This document shows positions 35,724 through 49,192 of a DNA stretch of 64,000 nucleotides, piece after piece. The notes under the pieces were generated by a model. It made no database searches. It was not told where the DNA came from and saw nothing but the letters and a program-made list of their open reading frames with translations. How positions within the stretch are numbered: position 1 is the first letter of the stretch; each line of letters starts with the position of its first letter. Source of the DNA: Lingula anatina (taxonomy: Eukaryota > Brachiopoda > Lingulata > Lingulida > Lingulidae); NCBI RefSeq assembly GCF_001039355.2, contig NW_019775924.1:469808-533807 (forward strand), given 5' to 3'. The translations under genes were made by a program, and so were the position numbers.

Positions 35724-37915
35724 TTTCATGGTGAAGTTTCGCCGTTTGAAGCAAGGCACCTCCTGATGTTCAGCGAATGGGAGGCGTTGAAGGTTTTTTA
35801 AAAATATACCTAATCAAAAAATTGCTTATTTGTGACTTTTTCTCCCCACTTTTTTAAAATTATTTTTCGTGTATATATCACATTTTTGGACATTTCTTAT
35901 GCCCCCCTCCCCCCTCTGGACAACTTACTGCCTGTTTAAAAATAAAAAATCAATTTTTTTTTCATATTTAGCAGAAAAAAAGGGATAGAAGACGTAAGGA
36001 AAGGGAATCTGAAGTCAAATGATCAACACAGTGAAATGCTATCCTCCAGTCAGTTCTTTTCAAACGATGCACGCCATCGACATGTCCGTTTACAAGAAAA
36101 CCATACTCACAGTACCGAAGGTATCATAAAACGTTGAAGAATAGGACAACAGTTGGAATAATACGTGTGAAAATATTGACGGCTGCGTCCCTTTTCGTTA
36201 TGAAAGAGCTAAAGGAAAGAAAAACGTATTGATAGGATAATTTGTATGCCATATGCCTGAAGGTATTGTCCTTTTTTTAAAATTAAGCCATAATTTATCC
36301 AAAGCCTAAATTAAAACTTAAAGATATTTTGAAAGTCTTTTCGTCCATTACCGTTCTGCTCCGTGGGTTCAAACGGTCGTATCGCATGTAGATAGATATA
36401 TTGATAACTGACAGTCGTAGAAATCTCAGATTGTGCAGTTCACTAAACTGCCAACGAAAGATGAACAGGCGGAGATCGCATCTGTTTGGATAACGACAAT
36501 GTTTTTTTCTGTGTCTGTAAGAATTCTTCTTTCACGAGGACGATAGAAACTTTGGACAAAACTCAGACGTCTCATGCTATATAGGTATTTGCATGTGGGT
36601 GCCCATGACGAGAAATTTTGATGAAAAGTACATATAGTATGCACGTTGTTTTAATAATGATAATGATTATAATAATGATATTAATGATAACAATATTTGT
36701 TCTATTTTTTCATGCCGGAGTCAATCTTGGTGACTGAGCAGCTATCGAGAGCATCTATTCCGTACAGTGAGGGAAAAGGTCTCTGTTGATCATACATGTA
36801 TTCATGCAACCACCACCATTTCTCGTTCTTAATTCTCTGCATTCTCTTTTTTGATAGTTACATGTTGAAACTTGTGAAGATTGTGCCCCGTCACTCTTTC
36901 AGAACAGTAAAGGTACTAAATAGATGTTGGCCCTGTGATGGCCGTGTGTGTGAAGTCCCATCAGAAGTATCTAAAAATACACATTAAGTCAAAGGGAAGG
37001 TGAAAACCAAGCGTATCGAAACATATGTTTAGTATTAATTTTAATATATCCGACTGATAGGCCGACAGGGGACTTGCCTGTCAGTCACCTATTATAGTTA
37101 TAGACATTTTATACAGTAATATTTTGCTGGAAGCAGCTAAAGAGCTCGCTCGCTGTATTTCCTTCGAAGTATGTTAAAAGCATACGAGGTATTTCCTTAA
37201 CCGCTGCCAGGCCAGAAAAAGTACATTTTCTTATTCAACTATTCTATTCATATGGGAATGCCTAAGATTATTAGTGATTCCTTACTTTTCTCGATCATTT
37301 CTCCCCAAGTTACATTGCGTTATTTGCTTTCAATTTGGAGCTACAGATAGTTTATTTCGTGGGAGCGCTGAAAATAGGGCAATTCAGCAGAAATTATAAA
37401 AAGGTCAGAAAAATTTGATGTATCAAAATCTTTTAACGCTAAAATAGGTGACTCGTTGCTTTGGATCATGTAGCCGACATAACCACTTTGATAAATTCAT
37501 TAGAATTTTTAAATTACAGTTAAAACTGTAGATGGCAAGTTTTACGGGTGAAGAAGAGTATCCTGGTCATAAATGTATTTAATTTTTAAAGATATTTCGT
37601 TTCACTGCGTGTTTCTTTACTGAAGGTAATAATCCTTCACTCCTTCACCACAACGCAAATTTGAGATAAACCTAAAAAGTGGGGAAACCAAATGAACCTA
37701 AACTGAACGTGTAGTTTAAAAAATTCTTTTTAGATTAAAATCATCATTCAATGCCTTAAAAACGTTTGGTCTAAACTTCAGTAATTGTTCGAAATAATGA
37801 CAAATATTTCCGTGTCTTTCTGTCATTTTCAGTAATCATGTACTGTACATCAACACTCGTTAAAAGGTTGTTGATAAAGCAATACAAGCCTGCCTCTATA
37901 AAAAGTGTGTCTTAG

Positions 37916-38127
37916 AGTGCATTCCCAGAGATTTAGATCGATCCATCCGGATCGACCTAACTCCCTGGGGGTTCACGCTAAATTGCAGTCAGCCGAGCGC
38001 GCACGGTAGTTAATTACCCCCTTATAGCTTTTATTAGGCAGGAGAGACATTTAAGCCGGCTAAGCTGACAGTAATCTAGTGAGACTCCCCACAGGGATAG
38101 ATCGATCTAAAATCTGTGGGAATGGGG
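37916..38127. mobile_element. MITE-like repeat, copy 2
   Basis: Second copy of the element at 2221-2443. Here the flanks show a clean TCTTAG on both sides (37910-37915 and 38128-38133), which I read as the target-site duplication. Terminal repeats are CATTCCCAGAGATTTAGATC at the left and its approximate complement (GATCTAAAATCTGTGGGAATG) at the right. Confidence 0.8.
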
Positions 38128-39970
38128 TCTTAGTGGCGGTACATGTTGGCCGAATTGTGACCGCATTATCCTCTTAATAACCACTCCCTATGCAGTCGTA
38201 AAAATGTAGATTTTTATCTTTCTTGTTGAAGTTCATTTACGGGCGAAAGAAACATACAACTCAATGATAATAGCGATGGCGCTGATATTAATGTCTAAAT
38301 CATTTCATACAGACTCTCTACTTTGAACAATAAACAATAACCGGCTAGGGAAGGCACGCCAACAAGATGCTGGTATTTTTACATAAGAAGCAATCTACAC
38401 TCTGGGTACATAGTAAAGATACATTATAGTCGTGCACAGGGCATATCAATAGAGATGTGTGGGCGGGGGTGGGTGGGGGGGGGAGGTCTGGCAATCACAT
38501 TTGAAAAGACGGGGAGGGGGGTGAAAAAAATTTTTTTTGCCTTGCCTCGCCAGCCCAATGCAAAACCATAGATTGGGACAATTTTTAATGAAAAGTGTAA
38601 TTGAATATTATCAATGAAGAAAAAAGAATGGTAAATGATTAAAGTAAAAGATCGCTCTGAAATCCCGCTAAAAGAGAAATAGATAACTGTCATAACTTGC
38701 CGTTGAATTTTAACACGTGAGTTCCAAAATTCGATATAAATATATTCTTGATTCTAATTCTACTGAGTGACTAAAACATTTACTCATATGAAGTTATCCT
38801 CACTAAAGCGGGAAATCACAGTCTAAATTGAAATGTCCACCCCCCTCACACGGGTTTTGATAGATATTGGTGAATGTCAACACGAAGTCTTATTATGCAT
38901 TTATCCAGTTAATGCCTTCCTATCAGAAATCAAACAAAGGAAGCTCCAATGCTCTATAATTCCGGCTGTTTATTTCGTTTTCTCAAGTTGGGAAAGACGA
39001 AGATTCGCACATTTAATACAAATCGATTCTGAAACGCGAACGTCGCTTCTTGCCCTCACGAAGTGCTTTGCAAGAGACCGTTAATAGCATGATGGTATAA
39101 TGACTTAAAGCATGTGATACACGATACAGGATTGGCAAGATGCATATTGTAAAAACTTGTCTGTAACAAATACAACACTAAAATGATGATAATGTTCATA
39201 CTTTATGCTATCTACTCCTTTTGAAACTTCTCGGAACCATTTTTATTGGAAAAAAACAGTAACTTTAAGGCTTATCTGTTTTATTTTAAAAAAATACAGT
39301 TATAGATCTAAGATTATTGATAAAATTCGCGATGCGAGTTTGGTACTAGAGTTTTACGAACGATCAGCCCACAAAAGATGTAGCTGCTTTTCTTATATTG
39401 CCCGTCCATGCCTCTGAGTTAAATACATGTAGTGACAGGTGAAGGTTAAGAAAAACCAGATTAAAGGTCTTTTCGGTTCTTTGTGAAACGCAAGTTAGTC
39501 GGCTAACATCCCTAACAATCTTTGCTAAGCGGTCTATATTTGTTCTATGAAACAGGCTCCAGGGCTTCTTTCCTGATTAAAAAATGACTGTATGTATTGC
39601 AATTAAGATTGCAACAAATGCAGATGGACAGCATTTTATAGCTTCCACATTATAAAACAATTTTTCTTGAGGGTGCTTTTGGATATAAATAACTTCGTTT
39701 TTCAATGTTTGATGAATATCTGAATGGTTTTAATCTTGCTGACGCTCTTATCTTATTTTTTTCGTGTTTAGCTTTTAACTTTCTACTTATAGTGTCTTTG
39801 TAACTAAGTGCATGACCTGGACACAGACATTTTCAAAGCTAACTAAAACGAAATAATAACATAAAAAAGTGTCATATTTATTTATTTTTTTTTGCATTTC
39901 ATGGCTAGAACATTTTTATTATTGGTTATACCAAGTATTCAATTACCCCAAAACATGGCAGTGTACAGTT

Positions 39971-40027
39971 TGTGTGTGCGCGCTTGTGTGTGTGTGTGTG
40001 CGTGCACGCGCGCGCGTGTGTGCGTGT
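39971..40027. repeat. GT/GC alternating tract
   Basis: Alternating purine-pyrimidine run of GT steps with GCGCGCG and CACGCGCGCGCG segments, the composition that favours left-handed DNA. Confidence 0.9.
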
Positions 40028-41389
40028 AGTTGTTCAATTTATGGTTACAGCTAATATATCGGCTGTTGTAGCATTTAGCTTTATACTCTTGGTTTCCTAT
40101 CGAGTTACATGACAGCCATAAATCAATAAAGATTTATCACCTTAGATACCCGGAGTCAACTTGAGGATGTAACATGTGGAATGATATTGTCTTTCATCTA
40201 CCTGCTACTCAGTTGTTTCGCAATGGGCCAAGATTCTTAATGTAATTAAGAAATAAATATTACGGAAATTTCAGTCATAAATGAATGTAGTGTGCTCTTT
40301 ATGTACACTTAAATCATCCTAAATGGTTGCTTGATGTATGCCAAACTTAAAACGAAAAGACAGAGAGAGGAGGAGAAACAAAGCTTGAAAACAATTACAA
40401 ATTCTCTTATAGGAAAGATACCTTCTATACACTGTTAGATGGGGGTTTTAATAAATATATTTCTTGTATTTTTAAATCTCTCTTTCCAACAACCTTATTT
40501 TAGGTCCTGACCATAAGCTTGGTGAAAAATTAAAACGTTTTTTTTTTCAAAATTCCGCAGACATCTAATCAGGCCTTACATTACAGAAGACAATGTTGAT
40601 CTAGAAAAAGATACTCTTGTTTTGTTCTGACTTTAAATCACTTGAGCACAGTTTTGTTTACAGAAAGTCGTGGAAAAATCCATTAATACTGTGGTCAACC
40701 AACGATAAGTATACAATATTTTGTCACGAAATTTGGCAAAATTTATGCAGAAATTAAACGAAACTACCTCTTCATTTCAATTTTGTGGCTGGGAGTTAGG
40801 TGTGATTTTAAAATGTGTCTTCGTTCCTTCCAAATAAATTGATGTAAGATGCATCATCTTACACAATTATTAAGAAAAATGGATACGACACGCGAAAAGT
40901 ACCGACTTCAAATGACGTGTCAAAGACCTTGATGAGGTGTCGGGGTTGCTCAAATGTTAAAAATGTCATTGGAATTAATCCTCCCTTTCCTCAAAAAGTA
41001 AAATTGAAATAAAAAAGTGATATTGAGACAAAGGAAATATGATTTTACATCAACCACCCAGCTTATTTAAAGAATCTAATTTGGCCGCAGTCATTTTTAC
41101 CTATGAAATGATTAGATATAGGTTCCAATGGTGCTCCCCAACGACACAAAACTTAGAACTTGGACAATTTTCTTTCTTTTTTAAATTAATCCAATTCTCG
41201 AGTAAATCCTAGAAAGCAGAGAAAAGAAATGTCAACTGTTTGGAGGTTTGCTTTTCAATTTCACCAAATCTGCATTTATAAATTGAACCACAAGGAAACC
41301 GACAGAGACGGTATTCGGAAGGTAACCCAAAATTGTCTCAGGGTGAATTTTGGATAAACTACGGATTTGTTTAGGGGCAAACTTGGAAT

Positions 41390-41715
41390 GCAACCCTGAA
41401 TAATGGTAATGCCAGCAAACGGCCTAACCCGGCTCGACAACATTGTTTCAGTATATGCCCTCCCACTTAAATTAAGTCAAATTCGCTAATAATTAGCCAA
41501 AGCACTGTCGCCCCAATACCTCGATACAATTAACCCAGACGACCTAATCAACTGTCACAAAAGTGTATTACGGTGAAGGAGACAGTTAAAGACGCTGCAT
41601 AATTGACCCCCGGTCAGCGAGGTTGACTTGGGCTCTTGGGGGCCTTTGTCCAGTGATTTCGGCAACGGATTAATCCCAAACTCAGGTAATCAACGTGTCA
41701 CCTGTGTTGGATATT
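41390..41715. promoter_or_regulatory. Candidate cis-regulatory island
   Basis: GC-balanced island in AT-rich surroundings, without an open frame. It contains GGATTAATCC (a palindromic TAATCC site for Otx/bicoid-type factors), CTAATAATTAGCC, an E-box CACCTG, and many C- and G-rich words. Compositional inference only. Confidence 0.3.
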
Positions 41716-42591
41716 TAACGTCGATGTGAGAGACGCCATATTGTAAAAGAGGTCCACGGTCTGTCCACCAATGATTCTTTTATCTGTACATCTGGGTTCG
41801 TTCTTAACAGTTTCCTGCTTATTATATTCGGCGTGAAGTAAACGAATGACTGCTCTATGGTAATTTGAGTACGACTTTTGAGAAACAAGACATTGGAATA
41901 TATTATGTGAAATGTACCTGGAGACTGAAGTATTGAGAAGGGGCTGCGTGGTTTTCTAGGAAGCCATGTGAATAAACAATTTGGAAGAAAGATATTCATA
42001 ATTGATGATTTTTTTTTTTTTTGGGGGGGGGGGGGTCAACCGGTGCATCACCAAGCTGTTAATTAAGATTTGAAATGGATCATAGTCGCCTTTCTAAATC
42101 GAACATTCAGTTCTTGACCAAATGTTTTAATGTGAAGGATTAATTTGCAAACGCACACAGGTTGTTAAACATATTGCGTGTCGAGTATCAATATTCATAC
42201 TTGCTACATAAAAGTGATTTTCTTAGAATCTTGTGTGGTAGTCGTTCCAGGAAATAGGTTTATCCATTGGTATAAAAAAGTACCAATATACTTTATTATA
42301 TACCTCAAAGATTTGATTGTTCCAGAAATAAAGTTTGATTAGTAGATTAGTAGAATGGGTAGAACTGATGGCATTTTCAGTGAAATCTTTGTGCAGCTAT
42401 TCCAATTATGTTTTTAAAATTGTTTCAGAATATGTCAATTCCTTAAAACAAGCTCAAATCACATAAAACATTGCGATATTTAAGTGTTCATTGCTGCAGC
42501 ATTTTTTTTCGGTGATCTAAAAACTAAAAAAATTGTGGCACTTGTCACTCTGAGCGAAAAAAAGATCCGTAGCTACATGCATGCTCTAAAC

Positions 42592-42654
42592 TATACACAG
42601 GATACACCGGATTATACACAGGACACACCGGATCATACGCAGGTCACACGGTGA
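42592..42654. repeat. Three-unit 21-bp tandem repeat
   Basis: Two near-identical units beginning TATACACAGG and ending ACACCGGAT, then a third diverged unit beginning CATACGCAGG. Confidence 0.85.
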
Positions 42655-43676
42655 ATCTGGAACATTTAAAAAACCGGGATGGCAATCCTCCTCCTCCAAC
42701 ATTGTGTACAGTTCCGACATTGCCTTTAGTAGCAAGCACTTACATGTAATGCACTACGAATTCGTCATTTTTCCCAAAGACTACCATCACTAGTACAAGG
42801 AAAGCGCCGCCCATAGTTCTAACCTCCTGTCCATGAAGAAAACACCAAGATTGGTACCAGTTACAATAAAGTGTTATATAAGATACTAACGGAAGAAAAA
42901 ATATGCACGAATTGTGTTGTCTTTTTTATATAGTGAGTAAAGTAATTCCTCCACAAGTGATTAGCGTAAAACTTTTCAGTTAACAAGACTTTCAAGTATT
43001 GTTCTCACAATGACCATTGAGTATCAGAAGGGATATTATCTACTTTATATATATAAGGCTATTTATTATACTATTACTGTAGTTAACAGAGCCTTTATGT
43101 AAAAATGTGCTCAATAAAATTATATCATTATTATGAGCATTGTGCTATTATTGACTATGGCTGAGGTCAATATATTGCATTGCAGATCTCAAAAATGTGA
43201 TATGGACGGAGGTTTGATTCGAATAATGACAAAAATTGGTATCTGCATTGTTACACGCCAAAACCCTTCGAACATTTTCACCAAATATCACTCAAAAATC
43301 AATTTAACAATTTGTAACCAAATGTCTGACGGGGGTTTCAAAGACGTGCATACACTTCCCGCAGACATATACGTATCATTATTCACCGATTTGATATTTA
43401 CTGTCTATGCACAATTTACTCTCTATGCGTGTTTTTTATTTTTTTTTTCATATTTCGTATGGATCTGTCATCTCTTTACACAGTTTTCGTCACAGGACGG
43501 CAGACCAGGGGGTTTCAGAATTGCAACAACGTTTTATTTCTGATGAATTAGCTCTTAGCTCACCCTGGTCTCTATTACAGTCGAAGTCAGTGGGATTTTC
43601 CTAAAATGCAGACTCTGGTGGCTGAATAAGAATTTGCTCTAATTTCCATGAAACAAAAAGCGCACTGATATTGATA

Positions 43677-43682
43677 TCACAC

Positions 43683-43713
<31 letters not shown>
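43677..43713. repeat. (CA)n microsatellite
   Basis: CA array with one CG step near its start. Confidence 0.95.
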
Positions 43714-44194
43714 GAATACAGGGTCCCTTGTTAAAGATAATTTTGTCAAAATTAGTTTTATTCTCTTATAGTCCTTTTCAACTGCATTAATGGTATATAT
43801 TTTGGTTAATTGTTTCTAGGTCACATCTTTATAAAATTTATGTGGAAACGTGTAAAAGGTAGGATAAAACATTGAAAAGAAAACGGTGGATGCAAAAATA
43901 TTCATTGATTGAATTTCACTGAAACTGTAATACAGGAAATTTCGATCACCAACCTTTTGACCTTGAGAATAAAAAAATTTCCCTGCTCTTCTGGCATTTT
44001 GTTCGACGCATTTATATATTGTTTCAAAATCAATGGACTATCCATACTAATTCATGCCTTTTTAACAATATGATATACATGTAGCATATATTTATTACAT
44101 TGTTTTATAAACTATGAGCTTTAAGCCTTCCCTAAACTTATAGTTAAAATCAACCAGTAAGCGTCCTGTTTTATGCTACTTTAACGCACCGCGT

Positions 44195-44790
44195 TCAATG
44201 ACTTCTTGAAGCAACGCAACTAGACTTCTTATCTCGATCCCTCGCCCAAGCCTGCCTGGGAATTAACAATCACTTCAGCCGCAGGGAAAAGCTTTCTAGC
44301 TTTCTCACACGGTCGTCAAATCCTGAGATCTAGCATAGGAAACTTGGAGGGATAATTAATAGTAATAATCAGACGAGTAATTGCGATCTAATAGCTGTAA
44401 TTTCACACTTTTTTCACCAACAAAAGCGCGCGGAAGTCAATCCATATCCTAGCGCCTCTCATGCGGCCTCTACTCAGCCGTTAAAGTCCCCCGTCGCGAA
44501 AGAAAAGAACTCAATTGAGCACAATCAAAAATAAACGTCGCAGCCATGCGAAAAGAAACCGTTGTCGTCGAGCCTTAATTATGAAATAAATTAATTAGAT
44601 ATCAAACCCTAATTGAGTCGATCGATGCGCTCGGAAATGGAAATGGAAGCGGTCGTGTCTGTGGCGAATTCAATAGACGATTGCAAGGGGGATCATTAAG
44701 TATAATTTGTATCTCTAACTCTCTTCCCGCGGATCAACCTTGCGAGCCTTGATTGAGAGAGGCGTCCCAAATGTTTCTTCGATTGGTGAA
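44195..44790. promoter_or_regulatory. Candidate cis-regulatory island (homeodomain-site cluster)
   Basis: About 600 bp of GC-balanced sequence with clustered TAATTA-type cores (TAATTAATAG, CCTTAATTATG, ATTAATTAGATAT, CCCTAATTGAG) together with TCGATCGATGCG and GGATCAACCTTG. No coding frame. The pattern resembles a developmental enhancer, here about 4 kb beyond the Dlx 3' end. Confidence 0.35.
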
Positions 44791-45246
44791 GGCGAATAGT
44801 TGGCTTAGTTTTTACAGCTGCAGCGGCCTTTTTATTTTTTACAACGGAACAGAGTTCATTACAGTTTTATGCCGTATTTGTGTCATTCCTTATCTGTACG
44901 GAATAAATTAATGTCACCCGCTTATAGCGCTGTGTGGTTATTACTGATTTTTTCGGGGGGAGGGGATACATTGGTTTTGTATTTGCATCTTCCTAATCGT
45001 ATATCCCAGTTGATGTAAAGTTCAATATATTGACATTTCAGGAATTTGATAACAAGTAAGGCACGTCAAAATAACCAGGATTCCACCTGATTTTGACCAC
45101 CATCTGAATGTATTGTTTACCTGTTCTAGCCTCTCATATAGCCTGCTACGTGGCACGTGCAAAGGTACTTAACAGAGAGATATTTCTGAGTAAGCATATC
45201 TGTTAGCGTCTGAGGTGTTGATTTCTTTTCACTGAGAGAATACACA

Positions 45247-45247
45247 A

Positions 45248-45302
<55 letters not shown>
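45247..45302. repeat. (AAT)n microsatellite
   Basis: About eighteen perfect AAT units. Confidence 0.97.
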
Positions 45303-45303
<1 letters not shown>

Positions 45304-45850
45304 ACCTAAAATATTTAAGAAACAGTTCCTCTTGTGTATCTGCCTTGATAAAAGATTTTTTTCAAATGTTCAGTTTTCTGCCTTTAGATAGGAAGCTAAC
45401 TGCCTTTTTCTCGGTAGTTTTGATTCAATTACATTGATTTTTTCATACTGTATCATACAGTATAACTTTATATCAATAAAACTTGGCGCTTAATATAATA
45501 TTTCTATTTGGTTTCAATGTTTTATCTCTGTGAAGGGAAGCAGCTTTATTTCAGGTTGTCAATTTTGAAGGATTAAAAAACTGTCCATTCTAGGCTTTAC
45601 CTCATTGCAACTTACAGAAATCAGTATATTCAGAATATCCAATCATAAGCTTGATATATACAAACGGTCATTGACATGGTGAAGATATATTAAAAATTTA
45701 TCGTGAAATGACAAAGTTCATCTAGAGAGACTGGTTATTTTCCTTTAAAATTTATATATAGAAAATTATTAGAGATACTATAAAATACACAAGGAAAAAT
45801 AAATGTTACAAGTTTCATTAACGTTAAGTGATGGTCAAAAATCCAAAAAC

Positions 45851-45863
45851 CTGCTGCTGCTGC

Positions 45864-45902
<39 letters not shown>
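45851..45902. repeat. Compound (CTG)n-(GA)n microsatellite
   Basis: Five CTG units run into about eighteen GA units. Confidence 0.96.
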
Positions 45903-45906
<4 letters not shown>

Positions 45907-48379
45907 AAGTCTTCTCTTTAGTCCGATTGTGATTTTGAATAAGGAATTTCGCATGCGGCACTGCAAACTAAGCAATCTTCTTCTGGTTTTGAAATGATTA
46001 CAGGGTTATGCACGAAGAAATAAAAATAAAAATAAAGTCATATCTACCGGCCACTCTCCGTAAGTAAAAGTTAATAAAGCTATGTCCTGGTCAAAGACGT
46101 TACAAATAAAATAGAGACCAATTTAAAAAAAGAACAGGAGATCGATTTTTTGTGAACTCATCCTCAAAAACAGTAGTGATCACATTCAATAAAATGTTGT
46201 AATGGACGTATAAAAAGTGTGAAAAATCTAAACTCTAAATCATCAGTTGCCAAAGCTTTATTCTCTGAATTGAAGCATGCAGACAAAAATGATCTTAAAA
46301 TGAAGAGCAATGTTTCTTTTGTAAACTGCTCCCTATTCCCAAACACACGTTTTGATAACAAAAATTTCTTAACAATAGAAGAAAAAACTGAGGTTGAATG
46401 AGAGGCCCTGCGAACAGAAAACAAAATACAACATGCTGGCGGTTGCTGTATAAGAAAATGAGGCGACATAATCAGATTGCGCCAAAGAGAAACGGGATAT
46501 GTACTTTTATATACATAACTGATGGTTCAGTATGACGGTCTGTTACCGCTAATACCATCATCTGCCATACGTAATTGTGTCAAAGATCAGACAGGAAATT
46601 TATATTCAACTTTCAACACATTTCACCTTGCTTTTAGCTGCTACAACCGTACATTTCGCGTACATTTCGCATCGCCCGTTTCTCTTTTTACTGGCCATGT
46701 CATTTCATTTTAATACTAGTTTATTTTGTGCTTGATATTTACGTATCTTTTTTTTTTTACAAAAAAATGTAAGTTTTTATGATGTATATAATGTGCAGCA
46801 CTTTAAAGAATATTTATGTAAAGACTTAGAGAAAAGGGACGTTATATGTTAAACGACAGCCAAGTTTAGGATCAGAGTTGCAGAGGCAAAATTGAATAAT
46901 TCGACTCCTCTTCACGTACCTGCTTTTATCTATACGCGATTGAAACATATAAGATAGACAAAAATATCTGTGAGATGATTTTTTATTAAATATTTATAGT
47001 AACACGAACTTCGTATTTACAAAGATGACAAGATGTTTGTTCAAAGGTCAGCTAACGATTTGTACTGCACTTGATGTTTTTTCTTTCACAACAATAAGAA
47101 GAATATTAACTTGACACCTCTTGACGTCATAAATATCTCACAAAAACGTCCCTTTAATTCTTGGCATCGGTATTATTGCAACGTATTTTTCACAGTGTCT
47201 AAAGAAAGAATGAATGTAAAGTCGGTGAATGATAACAAAAAATTGGGTCGGACTGACTTATTTGTGCTAAAAGATACAACTAAAATAACATAGCTATGGT
47301 CATTGGTGTTCTCACTATTAAGTGTATTCTGGGCTGATAATTCATACAAAGAGCACAAAAATTAGCCCCCTGGCACACAGATGTATAAGAATGTCTTTCA
47401 TACTGATGTTTATGTCGAAAAAAATTATTGTAAAAAAATCACAACCACATTATTTACCTGTGCACTGAAATCATATACCACGTAAAAAAACTGTGCGCGT
47501 CTTTGCATTTTATAATAACAGCATATCCTGTGGGGTTGTCAACTGACAATGTTTGGTCTAAAGATCTGAACACAGGTAAGCCCCTCTAAATATTCTAAAG
47601 CGTGAAGCACTTTTCATTTTACTATCTCTTGTCTTGATTTTTTACCCTGTTGTTTGAAATAAAATATCCACCACGATATATCAACCGTGTAACGTGTGTA
47701 AAAACAAATATATAGTACACCAATTTACAATGGCCTCTTTAACGAATACATAATAAAACGCTTAATATTCCTCTAAATCATTTCTGCCATGAACAGCAAA
47801 ATCTCTCATTTGCACAGAAAAAAATTGTCATGGAATGGTAGAAAAGCACCATGTTTGGAAAAATTCATCCTACAAGCCCCAAAGAATCATTATTCCAAAC
47901 TATTATTTGACCATTTAGTTATGCCCGCACCGCACAACAGAGCAGAAGAAAATTGAAGTCATCTAATCTCTTTGGATTGGAACGTGATTTCATCTGCAAG
48001 CTAACTAGACATTAAAATATACAATAATACACTTACATATTTACACACCGCTTTCTTTTAAACAATTCAAAAATATCTTTCACATAAATATAATAGATGA
48101 AATTTTCAGTATATACATATATCTACTCTAACTTAAGGCCACTTGATTATATTCTAGGCTTTTGCGTTTTGGTTTTTTCGTCTGTGAAGAAAATCATAAA
48201 GTCCGCTGGAGGTCATTGTTAACACAAGGTTGAGTCCTTTTTTATTTGCACTAATGTCCCGGTTAACAGTAAAATAAGGAATGCATGACTGTTGTACAGA
48301 AACGAACTCTTGTATGGCCTCAGCATACTCCAATCTATGGCGGCTCAATTCAGGTGGAAAACACTAACTAAGTTTGGCC

Positions 48380-48680
48380 ATTCTCGTGTTCGGATTTCAA
48401 GATGAGGTAGAAAGAGTCACGTGGGAGTTCGACGTTGTCGTGACGCGGTTCAGTTACGTAAAGAGATTGTCCATGCGTCACGAAGTCACATTTGGCTTCA
48501 TACTGTTCTCGTGATAGATGGCGGTAGCTAACTTACTGGCAGGGAGAGGCGGGGGGAGCAATGGGCACGACTCCCACGACTTCTCCTCCAACAGGAAGAT
48601 CTTCCTACCAATTTTGAGCAACCCTTTCAATATTCGTGGATCGCATACGTCCCGGTTCAGCTCTTTGATCCAAAGTTAGT
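48380..48680 (-). other. GC-rich 3' flank of Dlx, probable 3' UTR or downstream element
   Basis: Lies 75-375 bp beyond the Dlx stop on the transcribed side and is clearly richer in G and C than its surroundings. It is probably 3' UTR: the first plain minus-strand poly(A) signal is TTTATT on the plus strand at 48241-48246, about 510 bp past the stop. No splice acceptor suggests another coding exon. Confidence 0.35.
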
Positions 48681-48754
48681 TTCAAATCTTTCCACTCTCG
48701 TTATCATATTATATATTTATGTATATATTAAATCTATCTATGCCAGTGTTATTT

Positions 48755-49192
48755 CTATGTGAGCAGTGTTGAGGGTTGACTCATAGCCATAGGGTTGGGC
48801 GACTGGTACCATGCAGCGTACTGCGGCATGTAATTTCCTGGGCCCGTGCTATTCACGTTGATATAACTGTTCGTGGACTGGGTGTGGCCTCCGCTGTAAT
48901 CAGGCCAAGTCCCCGGGGGACTCATATCACCCCCTGGGGGAGTAGGTAACATATTTGTTTGATGTGGCCCGTTCGGTTGCGTTGGCGTGGGTGGTGACTG
49001 GGGGCTGTCCATGCCGTTAGGGGTGTGTGGATGATGTGGACTAGAGGTGCCTTGGGGTTGAGCTGGATTGGGGCCCGTAGGGGACTGCTGACCCGTGGGG
49101 ACCACTTGCCCCGGGGTTCCCCCTGGGGTATTCTGCTGCTGCTTCATGATCTTCTTGTACTTGCTTCTTCTGTTTTGGAACCAGATTTTGAC
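48755..49192 (-). CDS. Dlx: Distal-less/Dlx homeobox protein, last exon
   Basis: Begins after the acceptor TTTGCTTGCAG with VKIWFQNRRSKYKK, the recognition-helix half of the homeodomain (Gln at homeodomain position 50), and ends at TAG 48757-48755. The 131-residue tail after the homeodomain is rich in Pro, Gln, Gly and Ser (PTGQQSPTGPNPAQPQ, PPTPTQPNGPHQ), as in activation regions. It contains the TWPDYSGG and PQYAAWYQS patches, similar to the C-terminal aromatic motifs of Dlx proteins. Phase 0 joins it to 60621-60437. The protein is a DNA-binding transcription factor of appendage, neural and ectodermal patterning in animals. Confidence 0.95.
   Translation of the reverse strand, partial: VKIWFQNRRSKYKKIMKQQQNTPGGTPGQVVPTGQQSPTGPNPAQPQGTSSPHHPHTPNGMDSPQSPPTPTQPNGPHQTNMLPTPPGGDMSPPGTWPDYSGGHTQSTNSYINVNSTGPGNYMPQYAAWYQSPNPMAMSQPSTLLT

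Larger units (their letters stand above)
34331..48754. other. 14-kb stretch without a recognisable gene
   Basis: Between the duplicated block and the last Dlx exon. Open frames are short and lack family motifs or sensible splice context. The stretch holds simple repeats, a second MITE copy and GC-balanced islands listed separately. In position it is the 3' flank of the Dlx gene and could contain its regulatory DNA. Confidence 0.5.

Noticed and set aside
43133-43543. 136-codon plus-strand open frame
   Set aside because: Longest in the gene-free stretch, but low-complexity Phe-rich end, no family motif, no splice or promoter context; length is possible by chance over 14 kb.
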